Assembly (NCBI GenBank): GCA_041690255.1 | Contig: JAWLHU010000013.1 | Location: 124,001 to 188,000, forward strand | DNA from: JAWLHU01 sp041690255 | GTDB taxonomy: Bacteria > Bacillota > Sulfobacillia > Symbiobacteriales > Symbiobacteriaceae | Direction of reading: 5' to 3' | Length of the DNA: 64,000 nt | Shown: positions 1 through 8,957 of the stretch, piece after piece | How the letters are laid out: each line of letters begins with the position of its first letter | How positions within the stretch are numbered: the stretch's first letter is position 1 | Position numbers and translations under genes: made by a program | The notes under the pieces: generated by a model | What the model was told of the DNA's origin: nothing | Seen by the model: only the letters and a program-made list of their open reading frames with translations | Databases searched by the model: none

Positions 1-1
1 G

Positions 2-325
2 ATTACCCTGGTCCGCATGGGCGGTCACTTCCCCGGCTCCACCATCCTTCACTGGAAGGGCGGTGCAGCGGGCAAGGGTGCAATCTTTACGGGCGACACG
101 ATCACCGTGGTGCCGGATACCCGCTGGGTCAGCTTTATGTACAGCTATCCGAACCTGCTCCCGCTGCCGGCAGCAACCGTGCGGCGGATTGCTGATCGGG
201 CAGCGAGCTACGAGTTTGACCGGATCTACGGCGGCTGGCAGGGCCGGGTCGTGCAGGAAGATGGGCGCAACGCCGTCCTCCGCTCCGCCGAACGGTATAT
301 CCGAGCGCTGGAGACCGTTCGATAG
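2..325 (+). CDS. MBL-fold metallo-hydrolase, C-terminal part (5' end outside window)
   Basis: The frame is open from the first complete codon of the window, so the gene starts upstream; the ATG at 17 is internal. The visible 107 residues carry an HFPGS segment followed by a GDT segment about 20 residues later. This matches the second half of the metallo-beta-lactamase fold, where His and Asp bind the zinc pair. The N-terminal HxHxDH motif is not in view. The C-terminal part (YGGW, then a helix ending in RYIRALE) resembles COG0491 hydrolases of unassigned substrate. The fold is fairly safe; the substrate cannot be told. Confidence 0.7.
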   Translation: MTLVRMGGHFPGSTILHWKGGAAGKGAIFTGDTITVVPDTRWVSFMYSYPNLLPLPAATVRRIADRAASYEFDRIYGGWQGRVVQEDGRNAVLRSAERYIRALETVR

Positions 326-391
326 AAGGAAAACTTCGCTCCATGAAGTACTTCAATGAGGACGGGGGCGACCCCGAAATCGTGACGAAGG

Positions 392-2197
392 ATGGTGGGC
401 GGAGTGAAGCCCCTCGTGCAGACCTGGGACCTGGATGCGATCTACCCCGGCGGCAGCGATTCCGAAGCCCTGCGGCAGGAGCTGAGCCGCCTGGAGCAGG
501 AGATCCCAGCCGTGCTGGCCCGTGCAAAGCGGCTGGGCGTCCCACAGACCCCCGCTGCGATCCCCGCCTGGAGCGAGTTGATCGTCCAGCAGATGGACCT
601 CGCCAGCTATCTGCGGCAGACCGGCGCCTATATCAGCTGCCTCAACTCTGCCAACATGAAGGATACAGAGGCCAAGGTCCTTGGCGGCCGGCACCGGCAG
701 CTACAGGGTGCTTTCAACAACCTGGTGACCATGATCGATGCGCAGATGCTGGAGATCCCCGAGGAGGCCTGGCAGGCGCTCCTGGCGGTTCCCGAGTTCG
801 ATGCGATCCGCTTCAACCTGGAGGAGAAGCGCCGCCGTGCCGCGCAGAAGATGGCCTCGGAGCAGGAGACGCTGGCGACCTCGCTCTCGGTCAACGGCTA
901 CCACGGCTGGAACGAGATGTACAACGCGATCGTCGCACAGATGACCGTCCCCTGGGAGGAGAACGACCAGACCGTTCAGCTCTCCATGAGTCAGGCGGCC
1001 AACAAGCTGACGCATGCCGACCGGACGGTCCGACAGGAGATGGCCAGTCGCTACACCAAGGCCTGGTCGGATCAGGAGGACCTCTTCGCAACGGTGCTGA
1101 ACAACCTGGGCGGCTACCGGCTCAACCTTTACGAGGCCCGGGGCTGGGAGTCGGTGCTCCAGGAGCCTCTGGAGACCAACCGCATGACCGCCCAGACGCT
1201 GGAGACCATGTGGAGTGTGATCGTGCAGAGCCGGGGACCCCTGGTGGAGTACCTGGACCGTAAGGCCCGGCTGCTCGGGCTGGAGAAGCTGGCGTGGTAC
1301 GACATCGGTGCTCCGCTGGGGGGCGTTGAGCGAAAGGTAGGCTACGACGAGGCGGCAGCGTTTATCATCACCCACTTTGGGGCCTTCAGCCCTGAGTTGG
1401 CCGCCTTCGCCCAGCACGCCTTTGAGAACCGGTGGATCGAGGCCGAGTACCGGCCCGGCAAGCGGCCCGGTGGCTTCTGCACCTCCTTCCCGGTCGCGAA
1501 GCAATCCCGCATCTTCATGACCTATGGCGGCAACCCGCGCAACGTCTCGACACTCGCCCATGAGCTGGGCCATGCCTATCACCAGTCGGTCATGAATGAC
1601 CTCCCGCAAATGGCGCAGGGCTACGCCATGAACGTGGCCGAAACGGCCTCGACCTTCGCCGAGATGATCGTGGCGGACGCCTCGGTCAAGGCGGCGACGG
1701 ACGAGTCGGAGCGGCTGGCCCTCCTGGACGGCAAGGCCCGGCAGGCGGTCAGCTTCCTCATGGGGCTGCATGCCCGGTTCACCTTTGAACTGGCCTTCTA
1801 CGAGGAGCGGCGCCGCGGTCCGGTCCCGGCCCGCCGGCTGGTTGCGCTCATGGAGGAGGCTATGCGGACCGCGCATCATGGGGCCCTGGCGGAGTACACG
1901 GGAAACGCCTGGGCATCCACCCTCCACTTCTATCTGACCGGCCAGCCGTTCTACAACTTCCCATACACCTTTGGCTACCTCTTCAGCGCCGGCATTTACG
2001 CCCGGGCGCAGGCCGAGGGGGCCGGGTTCGTGGCGAAGTACAACGCCCTCCTGCGCGACACCGGTCGGATGCGGGTCGAAGACCTGGCCGAGAAGCACCT
2101 CGGCGTCGACCTCACGAAGCCGGACTTCTGGCAGGCAGCGGTCGACCTGGTCCTGGGTGATGTGCATGAGTTCCTGAACGTGACGGCAGACCGGTAG
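392..2197 (+). CDS. pepF: M3 family oligoendopeptidase F
   Basis: A cytosolic zinc metallopeptidase that would cut short peptides, of the PepF/M3B type. The 601-residue length is normal for the family. The zinc site HELGH is at about residues 390-394, preceded by the family-typical SRIFMTYGGN segment and followed by an NVAETASTFAE segment that supplies the third ligand. No signal peptide is seen. The ATG at 392 has only GAAGG directly abutting it. An in-frame GTG at 404 lies about 11 bases after AAGGA and could be the true start, giving a protein four residues shorter. The gene is single and convergent with the cox-linked regulator. Confidence 0.93.
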   Translation: MVGGVKPLVQTWDLDAIYPGGSDSEALRQELSRLEQEIPAVLARAKRLGVPQTPAAIPAWSELIVQQMDLASYLRQTGAYISCLNSANMKDTEAKVLGGRHRQLQGAFNNLVTMIDAQMLEIPEEAWQALLAVPEFDAIRFNLEEKRRRAAQKMASEQETLATSLSVNGYHGWNEMYNAIVAQMTVPWEENDQTVQLSMSQAANKLTHADRTVRQEMASRYTKAWSDQEDLFATVLNNLGGYRLNLYEARGWESVLQEPLETNRMTAQTLETMWSVIVQSRGPLVEYLDRKARLLGLEKLAWYDIGAPLGGVERKVGYDEAAAFIITHFGAFSPELAAFAQHAFENRWIEAEYRPGKRPGGFCTSFPVAKQSRIFMTYGGNPRNVSTLAHELGHAYHQSVMNDLPQMAQGYAMNVAETASTFAEMIVADASVKAATDESERLALLDGKARQAVSFLMGLHARFTFELAFYEERRRGPVPARRLVALMEEAMRTAHHGALAEYTGNAWASTLHFYLTGQPFYNFPYTFGYLFSAGIYARAQAEGAGFVAKYNALLRDTGRMRVEDLAEKHLGVDLTKPDFWQAAVDLVLGDVHEFLNVTADR

Positions 2198-2212
2198 AGA
2201 AGATCACGAATG

Positions 2213-2236
2213 GCCCCCGGCACTCCCGCCGGGGGC
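2213..2236. terminator. Bidirectional hairpin between convergent genes
   Basis: Perfect 9-bp GC stem (2213-2221 with 2228-2236) with a 6-base loop, lying between the stops of pepF and the response regulator. There is no T-run on either side, so termination strength is uncertain. Confidence 0.6.
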
Positions 2237-2253
2237 TCTGCTGCGCCTATGAA

Positions 2254-2880
2254 CTACAAGAGACCCCGCCGGACGCCCTCCATGACGGCCTCTACCCGCC
2301 CCTTCACCTTCAGCTTGCGGAACAGCTCCAGCACCCGGTCCTTCACCGTGTTCTCGCTCAGGTAGAGCACGCCCGCCATCTCCCGGTTGGTCATCCCCTG
2401 GGCGATGTACCGGAGCAGTTCCAGCTCCTCCCCGGAGATCTCACCGGGGTCGGGCCGCTGGTTGACCCAGTCCAGGAGCAGAGCGGCCGCCTTCGGGTTC
2501 ACCGCCGCCTCCCCTTGAACGACATCCCGCAGGCTGCGGACCAGGTTGAGGTCGTCCACGTCCTTCAGGAGGTACCCACGTGCCCCCGCCCGGATGCACT
2601 CCCGGACCAGCTCTTCATTGAAGAAGCTGGTCAGGATCACCACCGCTGTCTCCGGTGCGATCCCGCGTGCCCGGCGGCAGAGTTCCACCCCGCTCAGCCC
2701 GGGCATTCGAACGTCCACCAGTGCGATGTTCGGCCGGGTCTGATCGAGCAGTTCCAGACCCTCCTCGGCGGAAGCGGCCGCCCCCACGACCTCCATATCC
2801 GCCTCCTTCGCGAGGATCGTCTGAAGCCCCTGGCGGACGATCAGGTGATCATCTACGATCAGGATGCGAATACGCTCCAC
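2254..2880 (-). CDS. NarL/FixJ-type response regulator (cox-linked)
   Basis: A DNA-binding response regulator of 208 residues. The receiver begins RILIVDDH, the phospho-acceptor Asp is at about residue 56 (IALVDVRMP), and the conserved Lys is in GYLLKD. A LuxR-type helix-turn-helix occupies about residues 145-205, with the family segment GMTNREMAGVLYLSENTVK. The GTG at 2880 was chosen because a GAGGAGGGGG ribosome site lies 7 bases upstream; the longer frame to 3063 starts inside the kinase gene. It overlaps the kinase 3' end by 32 bases, so translation is probably coupled. Position at the end of the cox operon suggests control of CO oxidation genes, which is inference. Confidence 0.9.
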   Translation of the reverse strand: MERIRILIVDDHLIVRQGLQTILAKEADMEVVGAAASAEEGLELLDQTRPNIALVDVRMPGLSGVELCRRARGIAPETAVVILTSFFNEELVRECIRAGARGYLLKDVDDLNLVRSLRDVVQGEAAVNPKAAALLLDWVNQRPDPGEISGEELELLRYIAQGMTNREMAGVLYLSENTVKDRVLELFRKLKVKGRVEAVMEGVRRGLL

Positions 2881-4012
2881 TCCGTGCCCCCTCCTCACTC
2901 CCGGACGGAATCGGTGCCCAGATACGAACGACGCAGCCCCCTTCATCGCCGTTGCTGATCTCAAACGCCCCGCCCAGCCTCTCCACCTGGCGCTGGATCG
3001 CCACCAGGCCGAAGCGCTGAAGGTGGGGCGCCTGCGCCAGCAGGTCATCCGGCACGCCGACACCGTTGTCCTGAATCGTCATCTGGACGAGGCCGGCCCG
3101 GACCGCCAGACTGATCACCGCCACTTCCGCCCGCGAGTGCTTGCGCACGTTGGTCAGCCCTTCACGGGCCGCCCGGTAGAAGACCTCCGTGATCTCGTGG
3201 GGCAGGTGGGAGACAGGCCCTGTAACCACGAGCCCGACCTGCATTCGCTGCTCTCGTTGCGACTCGGCAACCAGGGCCGATATGCGCCGGTGGAGATCGG
3301 CCTCCGCCGGCAGCCCGCCCTCGTCGTAGAGATGACCGATCGCCTCCCGCACCTTGCGGGAGCCACTGGTCACCAGGGAGCGGATATACTCCAGCCGGTC
3401 TGCCGGAATCAGCTCGCGCAGACCGTCCAGTTCCATGCCGATCGAGAAGAAGATCTGGGCCACGGTATCATGCAGGTTGACCGCCATGCGCTCCCGCTCC
3501 CGCAAGATCGCCAGCTCCTCCACCTGCCGGTAGAGCCGGGAGTTGTGAATGGCAACAGAGGCCTGGCTCGAGAAGGTGACCAGCAGCTCCTCATCCTCCG
3601 GGGTGAAGGGTTCCCCACCCGTGATCCGTGCCACAAAGAGCGTGCCGATCACCCGCTCCTTCACCCGCAGCGGAACGCCGAGAAACGGCCCGATGGGAGG
3701 ATGTCCCACCGGCACGCCGACCGACTCCGGATGATGCGGGGCATGCTCCACACGGAGCGGCTGGCCGGTCTTCAATGGCAGGTTGAAGATCCCCACGCCT
3801 GTCGGGTAATGCTTGGGGGGGCTCTCCCACCCCGAGACCCAGATGCCCGCGAACTGGGCGGGGTCCTCATCGGACAAGGTGAGCAGGCCGCTGAGGTCGG
3901 CATCTACAAACTGGCGGGCGGAATGGGTGACCGTCTGCAGCAGCGGATCCAGTTCCAGTTGCGTGCCCATTTTTGAGCAGACATCGAGCAGGCGCCGGGC
4001 CTTGTCGTCCAT
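2849..4012 (-). CDS. GAF-domain sensor histidine kinase (HisKA_3 type)
   Basis: A soluble sensor kinase of 387 residues and partner of the regulator that overlaps its end. Residues about 20-160 look like a GAF domain (LGVPLRVKERVIGTLFV). The phospho-acceptor His181 is in the HisKA_3 segment MAVNLHDTVAQ. A GHKL ATPase follows, with an N-box (REGLTNVRKHS) and G-box (DNGVGVPDD). No membrane segment is present, so it would sense an internal signal. The start at 4012 has GAGAGGA five bases upstream. An alternative GTG at 4045 would overlap the XdhC stop by four bases (GTGA). The ligand of the GAF domain cannot be told from sequence. Confidence 0.87.
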   Translation of the reverse strand: MDDKARRLLDVCSKMGTQLELDPLLQTVTHSARQFVDADLSGLLTLSDEDPAQFAGIWVSGWESPPKHYPTGVGIFNLPLKTGQPLRVEHAPHHPESVGVPVGHPPIGPFLGVPLRVKERVIGTLFVARITGGEPFTPEDEELLVTFSSQASVAIHNSRLYRQVEELAILRERERMAVNLHDTVAQIFFSIGMELDGLRELIPADRLEYIRSLVTSGSRKVREAIGHLYDEGGLPAEADLHRRISALVAESQREQRMQVGLVVTGPVSHLPHEITEVFYRAAREGLTNVRKHSRAEVAVISLAVRAGLVQMTIQDNGVGVPDDLLAQAPHLQRFGLVAIQRQVERLGGAFEISNGDEGGCVVRIWAPIPSGSEEGARSGAYSHPDRR

Positions 4013-4041
4013 GCGATCCTCTCTCCTCTGTCGCCGGTGGC

Positions 4042-5151
4042 TCACACCTGGACCGGCTCCCGATCGGTGTGGATGCGGCCGGAACTGCGACCCAGGCGGC
4101 CGCCTTCCCGGCCATTCTTCAGGGCGATCAACTCTGCCGCAATGGAGATGGCGGTCTCCTCCGGGGTCCGTCCGCCTATGTCCAGGCCCACCGGCGCGCA
4201 GACCCGCTCCAGTTCCGGCTCCGGCACCCCGGCCTCCAGCAGCTCCGCCCGCCGCTTCTCACAGGTAGCGCGGCTGCCCAGTGCGCCGATAAACCCGGCA
4301 GGCGTCTTGAGCGCCTCGATCAGCACGGGGATGTCGAACTTCGAGTCATGGGTCAGCACGCAGATGGCGTCCCGCGGGCCGACCGCGGCCTCTGCCAGGA
4401 ACTCGTGGGGCCACCGGACCACCACCTCATCGGCCTCCGGGAAGCGGGAGCGGGTGGCGAAGACGGGGCGTGCATCGCAGAGGGTGACCCGGTAGCCCAG
4501 GAACTTGCCCACCCGCACGGCGGCGGCCGCAAAGTCGATCGCCCCAAAGACGAACATGCGGGGCGGCGGGGCGAAGGATTCGATGAAGAGGGCGATGTCG
4601 TCACGGCGCTGCTCCCCCTCGGGGCCGTACCGGCGGATACCGGTCTGCCCCTGGCTTAGCATGGCCCTGGCCTCAGCGACCGCCGCACGGTCCAGGCCGG
4701 CGGAGCCGGTGGTACCGAGCACCTCGCCTTCGGAGACCAGGAGCTTGGCGCCCATGGGCTGACCGCCGATCACGGTCACCAGGGCCACGGGCTGCTCGGA
4801 GCGGATCGCATGGGCCAGGTGGGGCAGGATCTGCTCCGCCCAGTCCAGCCGCTCCGCGAAGACCTCAATCGTGCCACCGCAGGTGAGCCCCACCTCAAAG
4901 GCCTGGTCATCGGCGATGCCGTAATGCAAGAAGGCAGGGCGCCCGGTCTGGAGAATCTGCTGCGCCTCCTCGTAGAGGGCCGACTCCACGCATCCGCCGG
5001 AGACGGAACCGATCACCTCGCCCAGGTCATTCAGAGCCATCATGGCGCCCGGCTGACGGGGCGCACTCTTCAGCACACGCACGACGGTGGCGGCGGCCAC
5101 CTTCCGGCCGTCTCTCAGCCACTCCTCGATCTGCTGCAGGACCTCTCGCAT
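4042..5151 (-). CDS. XdhC/CoxF-family molybdenum cofactor maturation protein
   Basis: An XdhC-like protein of 369 residues. Members bind molybdenum cofactor and take part in its final sulfuration before insertion into xanthine-dehydrogenase-family enzymes. The N-terminal XdhC/CoxI domain has the family motif GSVSGGCVE at about residues 48-56. The C-terminal half is the XdhC Rossmann domain with VFGAIDFAAA and a second segment GALGSRATCEKR. The ATG at 5151 has GGAGGTGG eight bases upstream. It lies 16 bases after coxE and is the last maturation gene before the two-component pair. CoxF of the classical cox cluster is the probable counterpart. Confidence 0.88.
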   Translation of the reverse strand: MREVLQQIEEWLRDGRKVAAATVVRVLKSAPRQPGAMMALNDLGEVIGSVSGGCVESALYEEAQQILQTGRPAFLHYGIADDQAFEVGLTCGGTIEVFAERLDWAEQILPHLAHAIRSEQPVALVTVIGGQPMGAKLLVSEGEVLGTTGSAGLDRAAVAEARAMLSQGQTGIRRYGPEGEQRRDDIALFIESFAPPPRMFVFGAIDFAAAAVRVGKFLGYRVTLCDARPVFATRSRFPEADEVVVRWPHEFLAEAAVGPRDAICVLTHDSKFDIPVLIEALKTPAGFIGALGSRATCEKRRAELLEAGVPEPELERVCAPVGLDIGGRTPEETAISIAAELIALKNGREGGRLGRSSGRIHTDREPVQV

Positions 5152-5167
5152 GGTGCGCCACCTCCAC

Positions 5168-6490
5168 TCAGCGGTCTGCCCGGGCCTGCCGGTTCAGCAG
5201 GGCGAGCAGGTCGGCCAGGTTATGGCCGCTCAGGAACTCGTCGACATGGGGCAGGGCCTCGCTCATACCTTGAGCGGTGGGCTCGTAGCCTCGGGTCCGC
5301 TTCAGCGGATTGACCCAGACGATCCGGCAGGCCATGCGCTCCAGCCGCCGCATCACCCGGGCGACCTGGCCGGGCTCCCCCTGGTCCAGGCCGTCAGAGA
5401 GAACGAAGAGTACGGCGCCGTGGGCCATGCCCCGCTTGCCATACTGATTGGCGAACCGCTCCAGTGACTCGCCGAGCCGGGTGCCCCCGTGGTAGTCGGT
5501 CACGGAGTGGAGCATGACCTCCAGGCCGCTCTTCTCCAGCCGGCGCAGTTGGGGCGTCACCCGGGTCAGCCGGGTGCCGAAGAGGAAGACCTCGGTCGCC
5601 CGGCGGCGGGCGGCCACCGCCTGCAGGACCAGGAGAAGCCCCTTGGAGTACGGGGCCATGGAGGCGGAGATATCGCAAAGGAAGACCCATTTGCGCCACC
5701 GCCTCGTTGGGCTGCGGCGCAGGAGCCGGACCGGCTCACCGGCCCGCCGAATCGCCTCCGCCAGCGTGCGCCGCAGGTCGATCCGGCTGCCTCGGGTATC
5801 GGGCCGGGTCCGGCGGGAGCGCATCTCGGGCAGGAGCCAGATTGGTCTGTCTGTTACTGCTTGGCGCAGTCTTTCCTCATCTTCTTTGCGGTAGGCAGCG
5901 AAATCCTTCTCACGGAGGATTTCCATGTCGCTGTAGAGTCCGGGAGCGGGTGTGGGGTCCGCCCCATCCGCCTCGGACCGGGCGGATGAGCCAGGCGGAA
6001 TGTAGGGATCGCCCAGCCTCCAGCGGCGGTCCTGCTCACGTCCATCGGTGGTCGGGCGGCTCCCGGCACCCTCGCCCCGCTCCTCATCCCCCTGGTCGGT
6101 CTCGCCGCCTGGCAGGCTGAGGGCGAATGGGTTCCGCTCTGATGTACGGCTGCTCCGGCTAGTCGCCCCGGCGGCATCACGGTCCAGGGCCGGATGCTCC
6201 GGGACCAGCCAGTACTGGCAGAAGAGATCATCGTACCGGTGGATCTGGGCGTAGCCGGAGACCAGTGTGACCCGGCCGGACCAGTAGAGGTCTGCCGGGT
6301 GCTCACAGCCCAGGATCTCCAGCGCCCGGAGCCAGCGGACAACCCGCTCGGGTGTCACGGGCAGGTTATGCTCCCGCAGGAGCCGGCCGAAGCGGATACA
6401 GCTGGCGCGGAGTTCGTGGGGGTTCGCCCGGCCCGGGCTACCCTTCCAGGCCGGCGTACTCGCTTGTGCGGACACGCTGGAGGTCGTCAT
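5168..6490 (-). CDS. coxE: CoxE-like VWA-domain protein
   Basis: A von Willebrand A-domain protein of 440 residues, COG3552 type. In CO-dehydrogenase clusters CoxE works with the MoxR ATPase CoxD in maturing the active-site metal-sulfur cluster. The C-terminal half holds a MIDAS-like DISASM motif, then the conserved THR-equivalent segment (HGGTRLGES) and SDGLDQG. The middle (about residues 100-190) is a charged, low-complexity stretch. The start at 6490 lies inside the end of coxD, a 53-base overlap, with only a weak ribosome site, so translation is probably coupled to coxD. Confidence 0.88.
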   Translation of the reverse strand: MTTSSVSAQASTPAWKGSPGRANPHELRASCIRFGRLLREHNLPVTPERVVRWLRALEILGCEHPADLYWSGRVTLVSGYAQIHRYDDLFCQYWLVPEHPALDRDAAGATSRSSRTSERNPFALSLPGGETDQGDEERGEGAGSRPTTDGREQDRRWRLGDPYIPPGSSARSEADGADPTPAPGLYSDMEILREKDFAAYRKEDEERLRQAVTDRPIWLLPEMRSRRTRPDTRGSRIDLRRTLAEAIRRAGEPVRLLRRSPTRRWRKWVFLCDISASMAPYSKGLLLVLQAVAARRRATEVFLFGTRLTRVTPQLRRLEKSGLEVMLHSVTDYHGGTRLGESLERFANQYGKRGMAHGAVLFVLSDGLDQGEPGQVARVMRRLERMACRIVWVNPLKRTRGYEPTAQGMSEALPHVDEFLSGHNLADLLALLNRQARADR

Positions 6491-7310
6491 AGTTCTTCAC
6501 CACCAGTCCCAGGGTCTGCTCCATCAGCGGGCGGGTGAGGCGGCTCTGCTCCAGCGCCCGGGCTGCCCGGACCCAGGAGAGGGTCTCGGCCACGCCAGGA
6601 GGCTTCTGCAAGTCCAGCCCCCGGAGCCAGCGCACCGCATGGACCAGGGCCTGCGCGAGGGCGGGCGGGGTGTCGCGCACCCGGGCCGAGACGATCTGGA
6701 TCTCCTGCTCCACGGTGGGGTAGTTGACCCAGTGGTAGAGGCAGCGCCGCTTCAGCGCATCGTGCAGTTCCCGGGTCCGGTTGGATGTCATGATCACGAT
6801 CGGCGGCACTGTCGCCTGGATCGTCCCCAACTCGGGGATGGTGATCGCATAATCGGCCAGGAACTCCAGGAGGAAGGCCTCGAACGCCTCGTCCGCCCGG
6901 TCGATCTCATCGATCAGCAGCACGGCCGGGGCGGTCCGGGACTCCTGGATCGCCTTCAGCAGCGGCCGGGGGGTGAGGAAGTCGGCGGAGAAGAGATCGC
7001 GGATGCCCTCAGCGGCCTCCCCCTCCCGAGCCCGGATCTCCAGCAGCTGATGCAAGTAGTTCCACTCGTAGAGGGCGTCGCGGGCCTCCAGTCCCTCGTA
7101 GCACTGAAGCCGGATGAAGGGGAGGCCGTAGGCGGCCGCCAGGGTGCGGGCCAGCTCGGATTTGCCCACCCCCGGCTCCCCTTCCAGCAAGAGCGGCTGG
7201 GGCAGGCGGGCGGCGAGGAAGAGGGCTGTGGCCAGGCCATCATCCGCCAGGTAGAGCGAATCGGCCAGACGCCTCTGCAGGTCGGCGAGCGATGAGAACA
7301 GCGGGGCCAC
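6438..7310 (-). CDS. coxD: CoxD-like MoxR-family AAA+ ATPase
   Basis: A AAA+ ATPase of about 290 residues that pairs with the VWA protein CoxE. Walker A (GEPGVGKS) is at about residues 44-51 and Walker B (LLIDEIDRAD) about 70 residues later, followed by sensor-1 (MTSNRTREL). The annotated GTG at 7310 overlaps the ribosome site itself: AAGGAG ends at the base before it. A CTG in frame at 7301 sits six bases after the complete AAGGAGGTG and is the better-spaced initiator. The product would then begin LFSSLADLQ. The gene lies between the mocA-like gene and coxE. Confidence 0.9.
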   Translation of the reverse strand: MAPLFSSLADLQRRLADSLYLADDGLATALFLAARLPQPLLLEGEPGVGKSELARTLAAAYGLPFIRLQCYEGLEARDALYEWNYLHQLLEIRAREGEAAEGIRDLFSADFLTPRPLLKAIQESRTAPAVLLIDEIDRADEAFEAFLLEFLADYAITIPELGTIQATVPPIVIMTSNRTRELHDALKRRCLYHWVNYPTVEQEIQIVSARVRDTPPALAQALVHAVRWLRGLDLQKPPGVAETLSWVRAARALEQSRLTRPLMEQTLGLVVKNYDDLQRVRTSEYAGLEG

Positions 7311-7331
7311 CTCCTTGTCGGTCGGCGCGGA

Positions 7332-7943
7332 CTAAATCCCGGGCTCGGGCAGGCCAAACTCCGCCAGGAGCGCCAGGTAGTCCTCCCAGAGGTCTACATC
7401 GCGGGGGACGGGCCGGTCGAACTCCACCGGCTCCACCTGGTCAGCGTTGGCCTCAAGAATCCGCCAGACCCCCTTCTCCCCCTCCAGGCTCTGCAGCCCC
7501 TGCATGTAGGGACCGCTGAGCAGGAAGGGGTGAGCCCACTCGCCGCGGTAGCGTCCCACGGCCAGGGGCTTCCCACTCGCCCGCCAGCCCTCGACCACGG
7601 CCCGGATCTCGGGGGCGCCCACGCCGGGCTGGTCGCCCAGGAGCAGGAGCACTGCCTCGGGGCCGGCGCCAGAGAGCGCCGCCAGGCCGGTGCGGATCGA
7701 GAGGGAGCAGGCCGGGGCGGTCGGCGGAGTCTCGACCGACCGGACCCCCATGGCGGCGAGGCGCCGGGCCATGGGCTCCATCTCCGGGCCCAGGACCACG
7801 ACCAGGTCATCCAGCGGGGCCTGCCGGGCGCCGGTGACCGTGGCCTCCAGCAGGGTGCGGTCACCGAAGGGCAGGGACTGCTTGGGCCGGCCCAGGCGGC
7901 GGGAGCGCCCGGCGGCCAGCATGAGCCCGACCACCCTACCCAA
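7332..7943 (-). CDS. MocA-like molybdopterin cytidylyltransferase
   Basis: A nucleotidyltransferase of 203 residues with the MobA/MocA fold. The nucleotide-binding motif LAAGRSRRLGRPK is near the N-terminus and LLLGDQPGV lies at about residue 100. In the MocA branch these enzymes transfer CMP to molybdopterin, giving the MCD cofactor that CO dehydrogenase needs; the cox context favours MocA over MobA. The TTG at 7943 was chosen because GGGAGGGG lies seven bases upstream. The longer frame to 8093 has no recognisable sequence. It overlaps the preceding XdhC-YHS gene by 8 bases. Confidence 0.86.
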   Translation of the reverse strand: MGRVVGLMLAAGRSRRLGRPKQSLPFGDRTLLEATVTGARQAPLDDLVVVLGPEMEPMARRLAAMGVRSVETPPTAPACSLSIRTGLAALSGAGPEAVLLLLGDQPGVGAPEIRAVVEGWRASGKPLAVGRYRGEWAHPFLLSGPYMQGLQSLEGEKGVWRILEANADQVEPVEFDRPVPRDVDLWEDYLALLAEFGLPEPGI

Positions 7944-8943
7944 CCGGCACCCCTCCCGCCTCCAGAGCGGCCGCCGGGTTCTTGACGAACTTGGCCCGGC
8001 AGTGCGGGCAGCAGAAGTAGTGGGTCTGGCCCTCATGCTCGTAGGTGTGGCGGGCGCCCACCACCTCCACCTCCATCCCGCAGATCGGGTCACGGGCCAG
8101 AATCGGCGTCGCCATGGGCAGGCTCAGGTCGTCGGGGTCAGCGCCCAGCCCGGCGCCCGGCCCGGCCGCAGCATCCTGGCTCCGCCGCTCCCGCACAATC
8201 TCGGCCAGCAGCTCCAGGGCGATCTCCTCCTGAGACCTGGCCCCCAGATCGATCCCCGCCTGCCGGCGGATCCGGGCAAGCACGGCCTCAGAGAGACCGC
8301 CGCCCTGCAGCACTTCCAGTACGGCCGCGGTGCGTTTGGCGCTGGCAACCAGGGCAATGTACCGGGCCCCGGTCCGCAGGGCGAAGGTCAGCGCCTCCTC
8401 ATCAAAATGGCCGGCGGTCGCCACCACCACGAAGCTGTCGCGGCGAACCACCCCCGGCTCCAGCTCCGCCAGGCGGTTGAGATCATCCACCGGTGTGAAG
8501 TCCAGCCCGACCACCGGGGCCATCTGGGCCAGCGCCCGGACCAGCGGCGTCTCGCCGAAGGCCAGGAGCATGGGGCGGGGCAGGACCGGCTCGATAAAGA
8601 TCTCCACCTCTCCGCCGCTCGGGCAGGTCATGGCCACGGTGGTCACCCCGGCCAGCGGGGGGATCTGGCTCACCTCATCCGTCCGCATGCGCACCAGGCG
8701 GGGCTCCCCCTCCTGCATGGCCGCCAGCGCCTCCCGCTTCACCACCGGCTGGGAGCAGCTGCCCCCGATCCAGCCGATCAGGGTGCCGTCAACTTTTACG
8801 ATCGCTTTGTCGCCCAACTGTGAGGAGACAGGCGACCGGCGAGCGACTACCGTAGCGAGGGCGAAAGGCTCCCCCTTCTCCTGCAACGCCTGCGCCGCTG
8901 CGGCCAGTTGCGGGCTTCCCGTGAGACTGATCATCCCGTGCAT
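7936..8943 (-). CDS. XdhC-family protein fused to a C-terminal YHS metal-binding domain
   Basis: This 335-residue protein has an XdhC/CoxI N-terminal domain (GWIGGSCSQP at about residues 57-66) and an XdhC Rossmann domain (LLAFGETPLVRAL). The last 55 residues form a YHS domain: DPICGMEV, then YFCCPHCRAKF near the end. XdhC proteins handle molybdenum cofactor; YHS domains bind metals through Cys residues and occur on copper or heavy-metal handling proteins. Because Mo-Cu CO dehydrogenase needs copper as well as molybdenum, the fusion could join both tasks, but that is inference. The ATG at 8943 has AGGAGGG ten bases upstream. Confidence 0.85.
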   Translation of the reverse strand: MHGMISLTGSPQLAAAAQALQEKGEPFALATVVARRSPVSSQLGDKAIVKVDGTLIGWIGGSCSQPVVKREALAAMQEGEPRLVRMRTDEVSQIPPLAGVTTVAMTCPSGGEVEIFIEPVLPRPMLLAFGETPLVRALAQMAPVVGLDFTPVDDLNRLAELEPGVVRRDSFVVVATAGHFDEEALTFALRTGARYIALVASAKRTAAVLEVLQGGGLSEAVLARIRRQAGIDLGARSQEEIALELLAEIVRERRSQDAAAGPGAGLGADPDDLSLPMATPILARDPICGMEVEVVGARHTYEHEGQTHYFCCPHCRAKFVKNPAAALEAGGVPVG

Positions 8944-8957
8944 CTGGCCCCGCCCTC

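Noticed and set aside
343..1263. A 306-codon plus-strand frame overlapping pepF.
   Set aside because: It lies in another frame of a clear peptidase gene and encodes a Pro/Gly/Arg-rich product typical of GC-rich out-of-frame reading.
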